From Nephrocerus scutellatus (lineage: Eukaryota; Arthropoda; Insecta; Diptera; Pipunculidae), in assembly GCA_947095585.1 (NCBI GenBank), contig OX352763.1, positions 20,695,462 to 20,759,461 on the forward strand: a stretch of 64,000 nt of DNA, read 5' to 3'. Position 1 is the first letter of the stretch. Every line of letters starts with the position of its first letter. Shown here piece by piece: positions 12,000 to 23,579 of this stretch. The notes under the pieces were generated by a model. It searched no databases. It had not been told where the DNA came from and saw only the letters and a program-made list of their open reading frames with translations. The translations under genes and the position numbers were made by a program.

Positions 12000-12748
12000 T
12001 CCATCGCTAACGAAAAGTAATGCGCATCGCGTATAAACGCCGCACATCCCCGGGAAGATACGGAAATATCTGCAAAATACAGTTTAGTGTAGACTCCCCG
12101 AGGTTTCGGTCGTTCCTATTGCGTGTGTTTGACCACCGTCGGTTGGTTGTACAGTTGTAGGAGCACAAACAAGAGGAAGAAAACAAATTCCATTTTATTG
12201 TTTCATTGCTTTGCTTTTGTTGTTCCCAAAAAATATTTTTCTGAAAATTGCAAAAATAAAGGAGAGAGATAGTTATAATTACTAGTGCGAGTTGAAGAGA
12301 AGGTTAAAAGAAAACAACAGCATACAACAAGGAAAAGAAAAAAATTGCATTGGTTGTTTTGTTCGCCGTACCGTCTAACCAGCGTACTTACAGTGTTCCT
12401 GTGCAATTGTACCTTAACACACACACACACATACACATACACACACTCACTCACAAAAAGTGAAACAACAAACCAACAAAATAAAGGCTAAACGTACCTC
12501 TATACGACTTGAGATCGCGACAACCAAAAATAAAACGAAATAATCCTGCAATTTATTTCGAGTCCCTGTGTTCGGCAAATTAAACGGGATTTACTGCTGT
12601 CATCCTGTCAGAAAGTCCTGGTGAAATCGATTTTTGTAATTTTCGTTTGGTCTTTCTGTTTCGTGTCGGTGTGGTGCACAAGTTCATCTAATTTTAGCGT
12701 TCCTTTCATTCACAAAATCATTTAAAAGTTTAGTGCGTATCCTTAATA
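12000..12748 (+). promoter_or_regulatory. putative promoter and 5'UTR of the anosmin-like gene
   Basis: This is the stretch just before the start codon of the secreted-protein exon. A TATA-like TATAAA sits at 12032-12037 in a CpG-richer segment. A (CA)n-rich tract lies at about 12417-12455. The start codon context TTAATAATGG is favourable for insects. The transcription start could not be fixed; the TATA assignment is weak. Confidence 0.35.
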
Positions 12749-12946
12749 ATGGCTGTCACTACAACCAGCAACGTTTTCAGTTGTTGTTGTTATTCTTCTA
12801 CCACATCAGTGCGTCCAATTATGGTGGTGGGTTTAGTAACCCTGCTAGTCCTTGGATTAGGTGCAAACCTTGCTGACAGCAGTCCAACTTCGGAGCGGTA
12901 TGCCAGCATTCGAATACAGCAGTGTCGCGAGGGATGCTTGGAGAAG
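12749..12946 (+). CDS. exon 1 of a secreted Cys-rich protein, anosmin-1/Kal1-like (partial)
   Basis: Sixty-six codons run from ATG to a clean donor (GAGAAG|GTAAGC). Residues ~25-43 are hydrophobic (IMVVGLVTLLVLGLGANLA), a signal peptide with likely cleavage near 43. The mature start contains QQCREGCLEK, giving a C-x3-CL motif. Joined in phase 0 to exon 2 at 45696 this becomes C-x3-CL-x9-CQ-x4-CST. Human anosmin-1 has a similar C-x3-CL then CQ-x4-CSxC in its N-terminal Cys-rich region. Anosmin is an extracellular-matrix protein with a Cys-rich/WAP region and fibronectin III repeats that acts in cell adhesion and axon guidance. The exon call is strong; the family name rests on a short motif and is tentative. 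The open frame runs seven codons past the donor before a stop. Confidence 0.7.
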
Positions 12947-13183
12947 GTAAGCTATTTTTTTCTTAACTGAGACAACTACAACTGGAACACAATCTGAATG
13001 AGTTTATGTTTTGGTTAACTGGTACACCATTCACTGTGTTTCATTCTTTTTCATTGAAAATACATACGGAAGCTATTATGTATCTTTTTCTCATAACTAG
13101 GTACTCGTATTTTTATTTTCGTCCTGCATTGTTGATGTTAATCTTTGATATATGCAAACTGGTAACTGGTACAATTCAAGAGC

Positions 13184-13831
13184 TATCCCTAAAGATAGAT
13201 TAAGATTAAGATTTTTTTTAAACATTTAGGTATTATGCAATTTTGCCTTAAAACAAAACTTATCCTAACTACCTTCCTTTCAAATATGGAGATCTTCTTC
13301 ATCGTTCTTGGTGAGATGGTGAACCATATGGGATAGCCATAGGTTATCACTGGCCTGATGAGCTGCCTGTAGATGAGCAGCCTGGTGTTGTTGGACAGTC
13401 CGTTTCGTCTTCTTAGTAGCGGGTGCACCAAATGAAGAGCGTAGTTCGCTTTTTTCATTGTTTTGTCGATGTGAGAGTTAAACTTGAGCCTCTCAGTAAA
13501 GTTGATTTCCAGGTACTTAGTCTCTGACTTGGTGTTTATTGTTGTGTTATCCGGAAGGGTGATTTTTAAGGCTCTGCACCGGCTTGCGATTTTTCTTATC
13601 CTTGTTTTGGTTGCTGATACTCGAAAGCAGATGAGTTCCGATTTATTGGCGTTGATCTTCAGTCCCCACTTCAGGTAGTACTCCCAAAGATTTCGGAGGT
13701 GTTCCTCCACTCTTCGGGCAGCTATCTTAGGAGAGCGGGAAACGGCATACGTGATGGAGTTATCCGCGAAAAGCATGGTCCTTGTTCCGGCTGTATTGGT
13801 GGGTTGATACGCCGTGATATCCCTAAAGATA
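13184..13831 (-). mobile_element. 5'-truncated Jockey-type insertion with 14-bp target-site duplication
   Basis: TATCCCTAAAGATA occurs at 13184-13197 and again at 13818-13831, exactly flanking a 620-bp minus-strand insert. Read on the minus strand the insert ends in A-rich sequence followed by TTAATC repeats. Truncation at the 5' end, a 3' simple tail and a target duplication are the expected signature of target-primed reverse transcription. It is among the best preserved element copies in the window, so it is probably one of the younger ones. Confidence 0.85.
13189..13776 (-). pseudogene. Jockey-type reverse transcriptase fragment (195 codons open)
   Basis: The frame opens with MLFADNSITY, the RT catalytic box with the second Asp replaced by Asn. 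It then reads KWGLKINANKSELICF, TKYLEINFTERLKFNSHID (the KYLG-like box) and a thumb with RQLIRPVITYGYPIW. The order and spacing fit Jockey-clade RT. The last residues ILILIYL are encoded by the 3' tail repeat, and the stop codon at 13189-13191 lies in the flanking target duplication, so the true C-terminus is missing. The altered box and both truncations make it inactive. Confidence 0.85.
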
Positions 13832-13944
13832 TATTATGCAGAGATAGCGGGTGCGGTAACTTTTAGTTCATTTTAAAAATGTATATTAAATAAAAATTCA
13901 ACAAATATTTACAAAAGGACTAGAACTTAATTCGAGAGTACACC

Positions 13945-15005
13945 TTCCGATTAATAATTCATTCAAATGACTGCCTTGGCTGGATCTGCAGTACCCTATT
14001 CTGTCGACCCAATTTTTCAATACGTTTTCAATCATTGAACCCCTATTTCATTAAGAGTCACTTTAATTGCCTCTTTTAAATCCTCAATCGCCTTTGGATG
14101 ATTAGCATAAGATTTATACTTGACGGACCCACACAAAAAATAGTCCCATGGAGTCAAATCTCAGCTACTTGAGTAGCACAATTTCGGCTGATACATATTT
14201 TTGTAGCGTTGGCTGTATGAGCAGTAGCGCCTTTAGGTTGAAACCAAATACTGGCCAAGTCTTTTTCTTCAATTGTAGGGTATAAAAAGTCAGTTAACTT
14301 GTCACGATAACGGTCACTATTGACTGCTGGTGCAGCTTCTTGTTCATTTTAGAAGAAAACTGGACCAATGATGCCTTTGGACCATATTCCATACCAAACA
14401 ATGCATTGTATTGACTTCTCAATTATCACGTGTGGATTTTCTGTGCCCCAATTATGACAATTTTATTTGTTAACAATAACCGCCGAGGTGGAAATGATTT
14501 ATTTTTGGTAAAAGTGTTCATCTTCTTCAATAGGATAATTGGCCTATTAAGCGAAGCCAAAACGTAATGGATGGTCAACTGCCTTCAACTCTTGACTTTA
14601 TAAGTCTTCATACCGAGGTTTTTAGAAAATTATTCGCACAGTCCTATCACTGATGACCAATTCTTGTGAACGTTGGTGGGTCTAGGTGTTTTCGAACACT
14701 TTAAGCTACAGCAGCAATATATTTTATCGAACGATCTGGAAAACTATATATTGTCTAGTAACATGTCAGTCGAACGAAGTTTATTCACAAATTTCCTCAC
14801 ACTGTTTTCTAACGAGTTTTGTACGCAATTTTCGGCAACTGACTCAAAACTTTGGATATAAGTTTTCAAAATTTCCCAATGATGAACAAGCGTATGTCCA
14901 CTCATTTCATTTGCCGGTAATATATGATGCTGAATATTTGTCACTTGACAGTTGACATTAGAGCTATGTACGGCGAAATAGCCGCTAATTGAAAAATAAA
15001 CCAAA
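13945..15005 (-). pseudogene. near full-length mariner-like (DD34D) transposase, frameshifted
   Basis: In order on the minus strand: an N-terminal block with SGHTLVHHWEILKTYIQSFE (~14910-14850), LGMKTYKVKS (~14620), a degraded HFYQK/NK.NCHNWGT block (~14520-14440), SDRYRDKLTDFLYP..EEKDLASIWF (~14320-14240), GATAHTANAT (~14220), then DLTPWDYFLCGSV (~14165-14130). The tail reads MIENVLKNWVDRIGYCRSS (~14035-13980). That covers the helix-turn-helix and catalytic domains of insect mariners at about the usual ~350 codons. Several frameshifts and stops make it dead. Terminal inverted repeats were not identified. Confidence 0.85.
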
Positions 15006-15149
15006 AGATATCACACCCAATATCTAACAAAAATATGCCACTTTTATTTCTTTCATACCTTATCCACCCAGTGGTATTCGATTTTTCCCCCTTGACATTA
15101 TTTCCAATTAGCATCTAGCATAACATAAATTTAACAAAAAGTAAATAAA

Positions 15150-15880
15150 TATTGCTCCTATTCGGAGCATAAGACAGAAAAAGCTCTTTCCAATTTAGTT
15201 GATTCTGGGCAATCCTTTTCATTTACAGCCATACAGTTTTTGATTAAAACTCCACATCTACAGATCTTATCCATATTATCCTAGGGCGTCCAAGTTTCGC
15301 ACCTTCACTATGGTAGCGATTTAAAAATATTAATTCTGGTGCGCCTTGATATTACTTGCGAGCGCCACATTTAATTAAGTTTTAAATATGCATACTTGAC
15401 TTTGTTAATGCGTGACGATATATCAATTTCTTTACCGCCTTTTTTTGTTATCACACTTCCTAGGTAGCAAAACTCCTCAACGTATTTGAAACTTGCTGAA
15501 TTACCCGGGGTTTCCGGGCTGCCCCATCCAACTGACCCCAACTCATTCGAGATCATTCAGCTTCTGAAATGAGTGCCATTGTATACCTTTCGGCGCATCA
15601 ATATTAGTTTGTTTCGTCACACTATCTAAGACAATTAAAAAGAGTTTAGGTGAAAGAACTTACTCTTGTCGTACTCCTTCGTTGATAGTGAATTTAGAAC
15701 TGTCTTTGCCTTTGAAAATAACACTGCATGTGGCATCACGATAAAGCTCTCGAATCAGAGCTATGATTGTTTGCGGTATTGCGCAGTTCTGCAGCGCCTT
15801 CCAAATGGTGGATCTTGTGATGGTATTGAAAGTTTTCTCGAAATCAACGAATAATAAAAAAAAAAGGGTGATCTTCACTC
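15150..15880 (-). pseudogene. RTE-like reverse transcriptase relic with internal deletions
   Basis: Minus-strand frames read LLFVDFEKTFNTITRSTIW (motif A, 15855-15795), ATCSVIFKGK, INEGVRQE, then LSPKLFLIVLDSV. The YADD region is deleted. The C-terminal part resumes with FKYVEEFCYLGSVITKKGG and SSRINKVKYAYLKLN, followed by KLGRPRIIW and IAQNQLNWKEL (to ~15180). This modular order fits RTE elements often annotated as craniofacial development protein 2-like. It is distinct from the next RTE relic on the right. Confidence 0.8.
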
Positions 15881-16094
15881 AACGGACTTCTTACCGATGG
15901 TTCTGTGGGTATTTGTGTATCAACTTTTGTTAGTATTAGTAACTAAGTTAGGACACATGTTAAGTGGCCTTTTTTAGTGCACAGGCGATATTGAACAAAT
16001 TCAAAGATACATAGTTAATTTACGGAACGAAAATCTGGACTGAAGATGACTGAACGTGATTAAGTTTTTATATGCACTTGTCGATTTTATTCCA

Positions 16095-16455
16095 GATTTA
16101 TTTAATACTAGCTTTTCTCGCACGCTCCGCCACCTGCACACATGAATCACCGCAGCGAACAGTGCAGTACACAGCACACAAAACACAGTCATTATGATGC
16201 CGTTTTAACTTTAAATATATTTTTTATTCATATTTTAACTATTTGTGTATTAACCTTAACATATAGAGATGTTGTCGCCGCAAAAGGCCCTTTTATTTAA
16301 ACGAGATATTATATTATATAACCTGTGTTCACCCTGAAAGTCCAGTCTAAATATTGGCGAAAGAATTTTCGAAATTAGTTCAGTAGTTTTGAAGATTACC
16401 TCCTACACACAAACCAATATTACCTTTTTATAATATTAGTATAGAAGTATAGATG
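16095..16455 (+). mobile_element. short non-LTR/SINE-like element with TATTAGTAT tail
   Basis: It begins with ATACTAGCTTTTCTCGCACG and ends with CCTTTTTATAATATTAGTAT. The same architecture (CTAGCTGTTCCC...ATATTAGTATTAG) is seen at 59780-60020. Such elements with an ACTAGCT start and ATAATATTAGTAT end are common in insect genomes. No coding capacity was found. Confidence 0.6.
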
Positions 16456-16534
16456 AGATCCGATACTAATACAAAACAAGTCTTGCATTCATATGTAGCT
16501 ACTGGTATTAATATTGTCTTTTACTTTGTTTTGC

Positions 16535-17600
16535 TCTCATTTACGTTGCGTCCGCTCGATTTGGATGAAAGCTTCCTGTAAAGCTCTAGGGTTTCTACCA
16601 ACGATGTCAGTGTCGTCTGCGTAAGCCGGTATCTGAATATAGACGATTGGTCCTCTCGCCGTTACGTCAGAGTCTCGTATCACTTTCTCCAACGCCAGGT
16701 TAAAGAGAACGCAGGCCAGTCCATCCACTTGTTAGAGCCTGTTATAGATGTTGAATTGATTGAATTGATAGTGATCCGGATATTTTTACTTGGCTTATAA
16801 AATTGGTCATGGTTTTTGATTTGCCTAGGATGATGCCACACTGGTATGGACCAATGATGACTTTTGCATATGGGGCTGTCCTGTCTTGAAAGATAGGGGA
16901 GAAAATCTTATTTGCGGTACTCAACAACGTTATACCACGATAATTGCTGCGTGTTGTGATATACCTTTTCCTATATATTGGGGCACAGATTGCCTCTTCG
17001 CCAGTCTTCTGGCATAGCTTCTTACTCCCATACTTGAGCTATTAGTTCATGAATTGCTTGGTTTATTTCGGGGCCTCCTGATTTATTTAGCTCCGCTTGG
17101 ATACCATCTGATCCTGAGGCCTTATTATTTTTGAGCTGATTTATCGCTCTGCTAACTTTGTCTGTGCTTGGTGACGGCAGCAAAGTGCGATGTTTGGTCA
17201 TTGGTGGAGCCTCCAATTCCGCAGTTAACTGGCCATTACGCAACTCATTAAAGTGTCCTTTCCATCGCTCTAAGTTGCCTTTGAGATCGGTGATCGACCG
17301 CGCCTGGTGCGGTCTAGTTCACGGACGAGATTCTTCTCCCAGGCTGCTTTCTTTCGCCGGTGAACTGTTTTTTCATATCTTCTGAGCTCTTTATATTCAT
17401 CTTCGCATGCCCGCGTTCTATGAGATTGTTGCATTGCTCGGTACGCAACTTTCTTACATTCAGTCGCTAGCGCGAAGCAGTCATTCTGATCTCTACGACT
17501 ACTGCCTAAGATGGAGTCTATCGCATTTCCTGGATTGCTGTTATGGCAGCATTATATTTGGGCAGGGTATTGGCTATGCATACGAGTCGTAAATGTATCG
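16535..17600 (-). pseudogene. RTE-like non-LTR reverse transcriptase relic
   Basis: The 5' linker appears near 17480-17290 (VAYRAMQQSHRTRACEDEYK, then KKAAWEKNLVRELDRTR). RT follows: STDKVSRAINQLKNNKASGS, DGIQAELNKSGGPEINQAIH, AMPEDWRRG, then IIGPYQCG near 16860 and GDGLACVLF-type sequence near 16720. The box AYADDTDIVGR is present near 16632-16600. A large deletion between the fingers and the YADD module has removed motif A. Codons are fairly well preserved but frames are broken. Confidence 0.85.
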
Positions 17601-19585
17601 ACTTTAGCGCCTCCTACTCAGCGTTATATCTATACAGACAAACAAACAGGCAACGGTAATTATATTTCTAAGCGATATTATTCCGACACAAATCAATTGC
17701 GATTTTTATGATGGGTATATCTTATCTTCCAAATTTAGTTGAAGAAATTGGTTTCAGCAAAAGTCATTAACCAATAAGTACACCAACTGGAGCTCATGTG
17801 GTGATATCGTCTGTTTTTAGTGTATAGAGAACATAAAAAAGCACTTTTTCCATTGCCAAGCTAAAGAGGAGTCTGACTAGCTTGTACCTAGCAGCTTTGC
17901 AAAAATAAAAAGAAGCCCTTTACACGCTAACTGTGTGCATCTTTCCGTCTCTAGATTGTCTCTGTTGGTAATTTCATAATAACCAGCACTTCATTCCAGG
18001 ATAACGCAATCATATTCTTTAGAACCTGCACAAATTGAGGATTAAACGTAAGGTTACTGGAGTTCTTGGTATTAAGTTATTCCTGTTGCTCATTGGAAGT
18101 ATTGAAATTAATCAGCATTTCAACTTCTTCCTAAACTCACAGACTGCTACACTCTGTTAGTTAAAGCTCTTGTTTTAGTCGCATCGTAACGACAAAACTC
18201 CACTTGAGTCGTCTCAGAACAACGCAAATGAATTGCACCAATCCGATTACGAGCTCAGCTTCAAATGCTTGTTTCCATTTGTATTTCAGCTAGCAAGACG
18301 GACAATAGGTCAACTATGGTAGAAATGTTCTCAAGCTTAAGCCTTTTGTTTTTCTCTGTGTTGTGATAGCTCATATACATTCGAGTACATGCAAATTACA
18401 GGAAAGTACACTCCTTCTACTTATACCCATTTTAAGTGCAATCTGTTTTGCCTCCAGTGCACAGGGGCTTCATTCTGTACCTATTATTTGCGTTTCAGAG
18501 TAGCGCATCGCAACACATGAAGATTTTCAAGAAAAGGGTACATAAATTAAATATATCACTAAGCCTCTCTCAAGGCTACATCACTCACGTATTGCACAGT
18601 TAGAAGAATAGTCACAACACACACTTACACATAAACAGAATATATATGCGTCCTGTCAAGTGCATTTATTTAGTGCTTACGTACTTATGTGTGTGTTGTG
18701 TGCCGCGTGCGTTCTTTCTCACTTATGTTGATGATTGTAGCAGCCAGCTGTTAATTTGCATTCTAAGTCGGACATAACTGAGTTGGACACCTCTGCTTCA
18801 AAACAGGATACAATACATCACTAACACAATATTCTTACATCGAATTGAGTGGGATATGGGGAAGAACTTTTGCTTTTTTGTAAATGAAATAAAACAGATA
18901 AACATTTATTGTGTAGAGATTCTGTTATTCCTACTCACTCACGTTCGAGAGCGTTACTTACTTTGCTTTGTTAGTGGAGTTTGTAAATTACAACATCGCC
19001 GCCGCCATTTTCGCCACAGGTGAACTATTCCAATTAGTAAAAAGTTTAGCATTTATTTTGCAAAACAAATAACGAGATGTGTCACTCTGTACGTGTTGGA
19101 GTTTCGTTCTGGAACACCTAAACTTTGCAAAGTTTGTATTTTCTGTAAAGTTTTAGATTTGCAGTAATTGGTCTTGGCAATTGTAAGGGCGATTATATGA
19201 GTAAGCAACTAACTAAGGTTATTTATTATTACTTATGTGTGTTCATATCATTAGCGTTAAATATTGGTATAAATTTTGTAAAGGGTACCTTACGAAATTT
19301 GTGCAAAATTTGACAACAATTTTCGGTTGAAAAAATACACGTAGCGCGGCTGGTGTATGCAAGTTTTAGAAGAAAGTTCGTGAGATCGACATGCTAATTG
19401 ATAACACAAATTGTTCTCTTGTTAGTTCAACTCAACTCCACACAGATCTCAGCAACTGAACAACACTACCCCACTAGCCTAAGGAGGATAAATACATAAG
19501 ATTTTGCGCTTACAAGGTCCAGCTTTCTTAGGCATTTAAAAAAAAGACCAATCGCTATCACCTCTCTGCTTGTGGCTTAGAGCAG
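17601..19585. other. AT-rich intronic DNA, nothing recognised
   Basis: No open frame of note or transposon motif was recognised. A short imperfect inverted repeat of CA/TG-rich sequence occurs near 18614-18635 and 18680-18700. Confidence 0.4.
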
Positions 19586-19589
19586 CGTA

Positions 19590-19935
19590 GATTTTGCCTA
19601 AAAAATGTTCCTTGAATAAGTCGCTTTAATTATAGTCTGCCGTATTTTGCGGCTCGCGTCAGGGAGAATCCATTCTCATTGTATAACTGGTTGGTGAGGT
19701 TTTTGGAATGGTAACACTGTTGGCTATTTTTTCGTCGAAGATTACGACGGTGTTACGGTCGATGGGGAGCGATATACAGCAGTCATTATAACCGATTTTT
19801 GTTGACCAAATATTTTAGAACTAGACTTGGATGAGCTCTGGTTCTTGCAGAACGGTGTTACATGCCACAGAAGCCGTGCAACAGAATCTCTCTTAAGGTT
19901 TAGCGAGAATACCTACCGTGAAGGCATACCGCACG
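19590..19935 (+). pseudogene. mariner-like transposase relic, central part
   Basis: The + strand reads NYSLPYFAARVRENPF (degraded NKQN.RIW..ENP block), then GNTVGYFFVEDYDGVTVDG, ERYTAVITDF, and LDLDELWFLQNGVTCHRSRA near 19820-19885. The last block corresponds to DMWFQQDGATCHTARA, which contains the second catalytic Asp; here Asp is replaced by Asn. Stops are present. It ends before the third-Asp block. Confidence 0.75.
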
Positions 19936-20029
19936 TAATAATGTAACGTCACACAAAATTACAAATACAAATTTAACAGTTCAACTTGAGTGTACTGCAT
20001 CAGCTTCTCAGTTATGGGAGCGAGAATCT

Positions 20030-20212
20030 CTGCGGATCTCTGAGTCACGACACCTGATTGGAAAACGCCGAGTTAGAAACTCTGTCCGGATTAAGGTATC
20101 AAACTAGAGCCTCACTAAAGTCGTGGATGGAAAAAATACTCCTGTCGGCTCGCTAACATCAGTGGTACCAGAAGAATCTTCGCCCTTAACCACTGAGTCA
20201 CGGCGCCCACTC
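20030..20212 (-). mobile_element. tRNA-derived SINE head, degraded
   Basis: On the minus strand the sequence starting at 20210 reads GGGCGCCGTGACTCAGTGGT followed by TAAGGG, an A-box-like tRNA start close to the SINE at 32564 (GGGCGCCTTTGCTCAGTGGT). A weaker GTGACTCAG start recurs near 20048. The B-box is decayed. The assignment depends on similarity to the better copies. Confidence 0.4.
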
Positions 20213-20249
20213 TCTGCTAGGGTATTCGACTTAATGTCCTCTATTGAAA

Positions 20250-20610
20250 ATAAAAAATGACACAGTACTCTCTACAGGCATCAGGAGTTAAGGAATTTGT
20301 TCCGAAACCTTATGGAATATTTTTCCATCCATATTCTTATGCCCATCATGCCATCTTTTGAAGTCGACTCATAGCTTTCACCGCTTTTATATAAATAATA
20401 GATCCAGAGGTGGCAGATTTAGCAGCGTATTGAGAAGATCTGCCGAGGTAGAGGGCTTTGCATCCACTATTCCCAATCAGATGTTCCTTTGCAATTTGTT
20501 TAGTGTCCTCTTTTCAGACAAGTTATTGACTACCCAATAACACCACATAAGTGACAATGGGCCGGATTATATCGTTGAAGTGCAGCCAGATCCGATGATT
20601 TACCAAATGC
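20250..20610 (-). pseudogene. LOA-like reverse transcriptase thumb fragment
   Basis: Minus-strand frames near 20600-20340 read NDIIRPIVTYVVLLG, RTLNKLQRNI, LGIVDAKPSTSADLLNTLLN and LPPLDLLFI, then RWHDGHKNMDGKI. This matches the thumb/connection region of LOA/I-type elements (RP..TYG, ..QR..CLGITGA.R.TPT..L...L.L.PLD). It is interrupted by stops. Confidence 0.7.
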
Positions 20611-20659
20611 TTTTTTACATTAAATGAAGGTAAACTGAACTTTTGATATTCTCGACCAC

Positions 20660-21240
20660 ATATGGAGATTGGCTTTGATTTTACTAATTAATTGTTTCAT
20701 CAGCTGTCTGGCATCATGCGGCCTCATCTTGTTGAACCACATATTCTCCAAGTCAGCCTCCTCCAATTTATCAAAAAAAAAATCAGTCGACATGGGTCGG
20801 TAGAGATCTCCATTGACAGTGACTACTACGCCAGCATCATTGAAGACAAATTGTGGGCCGCAATTACCTCAACAGTAAGAAACAGTGCTTTTTTTTTGGT
20901 GTCATGTCATTTCGTAAATGGCTACGGGTAGCTAACTTGCACGGAAGTTTTACATAATTACTAAGACGTTGAGAAGAAGTGGGCATCATCACGAAAAATG
21001 ATTTTGCGATGAAATTATAGAATCTTAAAAGTTAATTTACAGCTGATGGTCATTTGGCTTAAGCTCTTCTGTCAAAACCATAATATAGGAATGCAGGCCT
21101 GAGAACTTGTGAAAAAATCGCCACAAACTTATCACAAAGGTATCAAATTCCTTAAACCAACGCGGAATCGACAAATTTTCGACTTTACTTGCGATCGCGG
21201 CTTTTAATTTAGCTTGACAACCATGCACTGCAAAAAACAT
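20660..21240 (-). pseudogene. mariner-like transposase relic with internal deletions
   Basis: Minus-strand order: GLHSYIMVLTEELKPNDHQL near 21100-21040 (pre-catalytic linker), a degraded AHF...NK block near 20970-20910, then NDAGVVVTVNGDLYRPMSTD, FFFDKLEEADLENMWF near 20830-20745 and a scrambled QQDGATCH block. Frameshifts and stops break it throughout. It abuts the LOA thumb fragment. Confidence 0.75.
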
Positions 21241-22799
21241 TGGTCTAATATACGGTTAATCGAAAAGTTGAAAAACCATGTTGGAAGTCTTGTTACGCAG
21301 TTAAGGTTAAATCCGTCCCCACTAGATGGAAACGAATTGGTTTGCGTATCTAATTGAGGCTAAGTATTGCAAGGTCTGCTCTGAATGTTCCACTATTTTA
21401 TGATTTCGAATTCGAATTGTGTCCAAACAGCATTTTTCTATTGCTCCCATTAAATCTAGATACTTAATATCGAAATTTCTTGAGTGCTTTTATTTGCAGT
21501 CATCATATAAAGAAATAATAAATATAGAAGCTAGAAAGGCAATGAAAGACAAGAACAAGAAAAATTTACTTAACCCACAACATTCAGGTTTATGACATCA
21601 ATAAAAACACTTTGAAGACGAATGCGAAATTTCTATTTCTGGTCGCACACTTGACTCTGTGCGGAATGCTTTCATCTATCAATACTCGTAGATGTTGTAA
21701 GGAAGGGGATTTAAATTTTGCACACAAACACACACTGAAGTATCGGACAACAAAACAAACGAATGAGAAGAAAAAAAAAATTGAAAAACCATCTCGAAGA
21801 ATCGAATTTATGAGCACAGCGGCAGGCGCATTTGATTATTAATTTCGTAAGAGGACCGATGTTGGCTCACACTCTGGCAGGGAGCACAGCAAATACACAG
21901 AAGATGAATGGAAGGAATCGATAAAAAGCGAATGTTCGAGGTCACAGCAATAAAATACGCAAACAAAATTTTTAAACTCCATAGGGATATGAGTTGTGTA
22001 TGCAATAAACGAAATACTTTGGATGACGTCCCTTGATGTTATTGCCACCACCACCATAATCATCGTCATCATCATCATCATCGCAAGCCTCAAGTGTACT
22101 TGACAATCTCCCACTTGAGCTTTATATTAATTCGGACTTTGAATTCCTTCTGCAATGGAAAAGCACTCGAGTCGTCAGATTTTGACTATTTGCATGACCC
22201 ATAGTATCGATTGAGTTGATTAAAAAAATGGTTGAAGGACGATCGAATTGGACTGTGCGGTGCAATCCTTTCATGAAATAATTTGAAACGACCATTCCAA
22301 GTCCATTCTCAAGATGCAAAATTAGAGAAATTAATGAATTTTCAAAATTTTTAAAAAATGTTTGTAGGAAGTTTCCTCTTTCCCCTCTTTCTCTCTATAT
22401 CCTTCTCCTGTACGCATAAGAAAAGAACCAACTTTCATCTAAACTCCTTCTGGAAAGAAACCCATGAACACACAAAAGGACATTTGCTTGTGGTGTGGAC
22501 ACAATCAACAAAAAGTATGCATTCCAAATAGGAATCGATTCGCTCTCGAAGTAATAATTTTTTATATTTTTTATGTTGTTGTCCAACAGAGCAGATCATG
22601 TCGTTGTGGCGTGCGTTTTTAAAAGCATTAACCGCTTATAGGTATTTGCTATACATACAAATCACCAACTTGTATGCATCTCACCAAATAGAAAAACAAT
22701 CACTGGGGAACGGAAATTACTTTGCACAGTCGACCGCATCCAACATTTTTTTTATAGCAGAACCAGAGACAGAGTGATCTGTGAGATGATCTTCAAACG
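21241..22799. other. intronic DNA, nothing recognised
   Basis: Only short open frames are present, none with a recognisable motif. A (TCA)n microsatellite sits near 22058-22083. Confidence 0.4.
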
Positions 22800-23579
22800 T
22801 CTAGCAGACAGTACCTACACAGTTATTCCAACTCAGCTGGAGATTAAATTGGAAAATTAGAAATCCATGTTTAGAGAGAGAGATAGATACGCATCCGAGC
22901 TGTGTATGAGCGCGCGATCGATGATGGACATCTTGGCATCAGCGTCGGACATCATCAGTGGATGGTTATTTGAGTCAGTATGCCGCTGTGCGTGCGTTGT
23001 CATTCTGATTTCGCCCATCGTCGTGTCGTGCCATCCGCCATCCACAAGTCTCTCCAAAACGTAGAAATCTTCTTCATCTATTCTTCTTCTATTGGCGATC
23101 GCCTCTTGTTCAACGGCAGCAATTCGCATGTGTTTTGCTGCTAAGCTGATTCTACAGGTCCTCCAGGGAATGCACCCTAGCGTACGTGTAGTTATTACGA
23201 TTTGTAATTAATATATATATGAAATGGAATTGCAGCAGCATCTCAGTCGAATCGAAGATACGGTCACGGCGGACACAGTCGGAATATGCAACGCATGCCT
23301 TGTCGAGTGACTTTTCGAACCCTCGCGCGCAAATAATTACATGATGTTTGTCTCTCCTCGGCTGGCGGTGTTGGCAGTTTGTACGATTTCTACAAAACTC
23401 AACTATGCCTCAAGTACGCACCGAGAAAGACTAGAACGCCAGTCGCGGACGCGCGTTTGGAGAAAATGTAAAAACATGTAAGGCGCGGGCATTCTTCTCC
23501 TCCTCATACTGCTCATCCGCCTCTTCAACAAATGCTCCTGATGCATCGTTTCATCGTCTCTGTCTGTCTATGAATTGGC
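22800..23579. promoter_or_regulatory. CpG-richer, transposon-free segment upstream of candidate exon
   Basis: This stretch has more CpG than its surroundings and no transposon motifs. It immediately precedes the short signal-peptide exon at 23580. A 90-codon minus frame (22857-23129) is open but has no recognisable domain. A promoter role is inference from position and base composition. Confidence 0.3.
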
